From an uncultured Catenibacterium sp. (GTDB lineage Bacteria > Bacillota_I > Bacilli_A > Erysipelotrichales > Coprobacillaceae), in the NCBI GenBank assembly GCA_900764725.1, contig CAAFPB010000317.1, forward strand, positions 1 through 5,850: a stretch of 5,850 bases of DNA. Reading direction: 5' to 3'. Both the position numbers and the translations under genes were made by a program. Positions 5,503 through 5,850 of the stretch are shown piece after piece (the first letter of the stretch is position 1; each line of letters begins with the position of its first letter). The notes under the pieces were generated by a model. The model did not search any database. It was not told where the DNA came from and worked only from the letters and a program-made list of their open reading frames with translations.

Positions 5503-5850
5503 TTACATATGTTTCTTTGCGAAGTTCCAAGTATCTCTACACATATCATCAAGTGTCTTTTCAGCCACCCATCCTAACTGTTCCTTTGCACGAGTAGGAT
5601 CTGCATAACATGTTGCGATATCACCAGCACGTCTTGGCTTGATTTCGTAAGGTACTTTAACACCATTTACTTTTTCAAATGCCTTAACGATTTCTAATAC
5701 GCTATATCCTTTACCTGTACCTAGGTTACAGATATGAACACCTGGTGTCGCATATTTTTCAATCGCAAGTACATGACCCTTAGCTAAGTCTACAACATGG
5801 ATGTAGTCACGTACACCTGTTCCATCTGGTGTATCATAATCATCACCAAA
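5503..5850 (-). CDS. galE: UDP-glucose 4-epimerase, C-terminal part (cut by window edge)
   Basis: This frame on the - strand is open from the right edge to a TAA at 5503-5505 and gives the last 115 residues of an NAD-dependent short-chain dehydrogenase-type epimerase that interconverts UDP-glucose and UDP-galactose (Leloir pathway, and sugar supply for envelope polysaccharides). Visible family marks, in order: FGDDYDTPDGTGVRDYIHV followed by VDLAKGH, NLGTGKGYSVLEIV, RRAGDIATCYADPTRAKEQL, and GW...T.DDMCRDTWNF at the C-terminus. The full protein would be about 330-340 residues, so roughly two thirds, including the N-terminal NAD-binding glycine motif, lies outside. There is no frameshift in the visible part. 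It converges on the hydroxylase operon and has no evident functional link with it. Epimerases acting on N-acetylated sugars share much of this pattern, but the GDDYDTPDGTG and RDYIHV segments are typical of GalE. Confidence 0.95.
   Translation of the reverse strand, partial: FGDDYDTPDGTGVRDYIHVVDLAKGHVLAIEKYATPGVHICNLGTGKGYSVLEIVKAFEKVNGVKVPYEIKPRRAGDIATCYADPTRAKEQLGWVAEKTLDDMCRDTWNFAKKHM

Overview
The window comes from a low-GC Gram-positive bacterium. The evidence is AT-rich DNA, strong AAGGAG-type ribosome binding sites, a TTG start, a lipobox-bearing binding protein and short intrinsic terminators. The anaerobe-type molybdenum hydroxylase genes and the codon style would fit a gut Bacillota such as the Erysipelotrichia. 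That placement is an inference from style, not a marker-gene result.

Layout. Bases 1-352 are gene-free and contain inverted repeats, then two overlapping sigma-A-like promoters and an operator-like dyad just before the first gene. Bases 353-5453 hold five genes on the + strand with almost no spacing, which look like one operon: (1) a periplasmic-binding-protein-like lipoprotein of the cobalamin/iron-siderophore (BtuF/FepB) fold; (2) the FAD subunit, (3) the [2Fe-2S] subunit and (4) the molybdopterin subunit of a xanthine dehydrogenase-family hydroxylase; (5) a MocA-like nucleotidyltransferase. The operon closes with a strong intrinsic terminator whose hairpin contains the last stop codon. A second terminator serves the convergent - strand gene, the 3' part of galE (UDP-glucose 4-epimerase), which runs off the right edge at base 5850.

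How the genes work together (inference from families). MocA would convert Mo-molybdopterin to the cytosine dinucleotide form (MCD). The large subunit would bind that cofactor and hydroxylate a substrate, probably an N-heterocycle or purine. Electrons would pass through two [2Fe-2S] clusters to FAD and then to an acceptor. The lipoprotein heading the operon may capture molybdate or tungstate, as the related class III binding protein MolA of Haemophilus does. Its permease and ATPase genes are not in this window, so this role is unproven. The hydroxylase substrate cannot be read from the sequence. No CRISPR array, tRNA, rRNA, insertion sequence or phage gene was seen.
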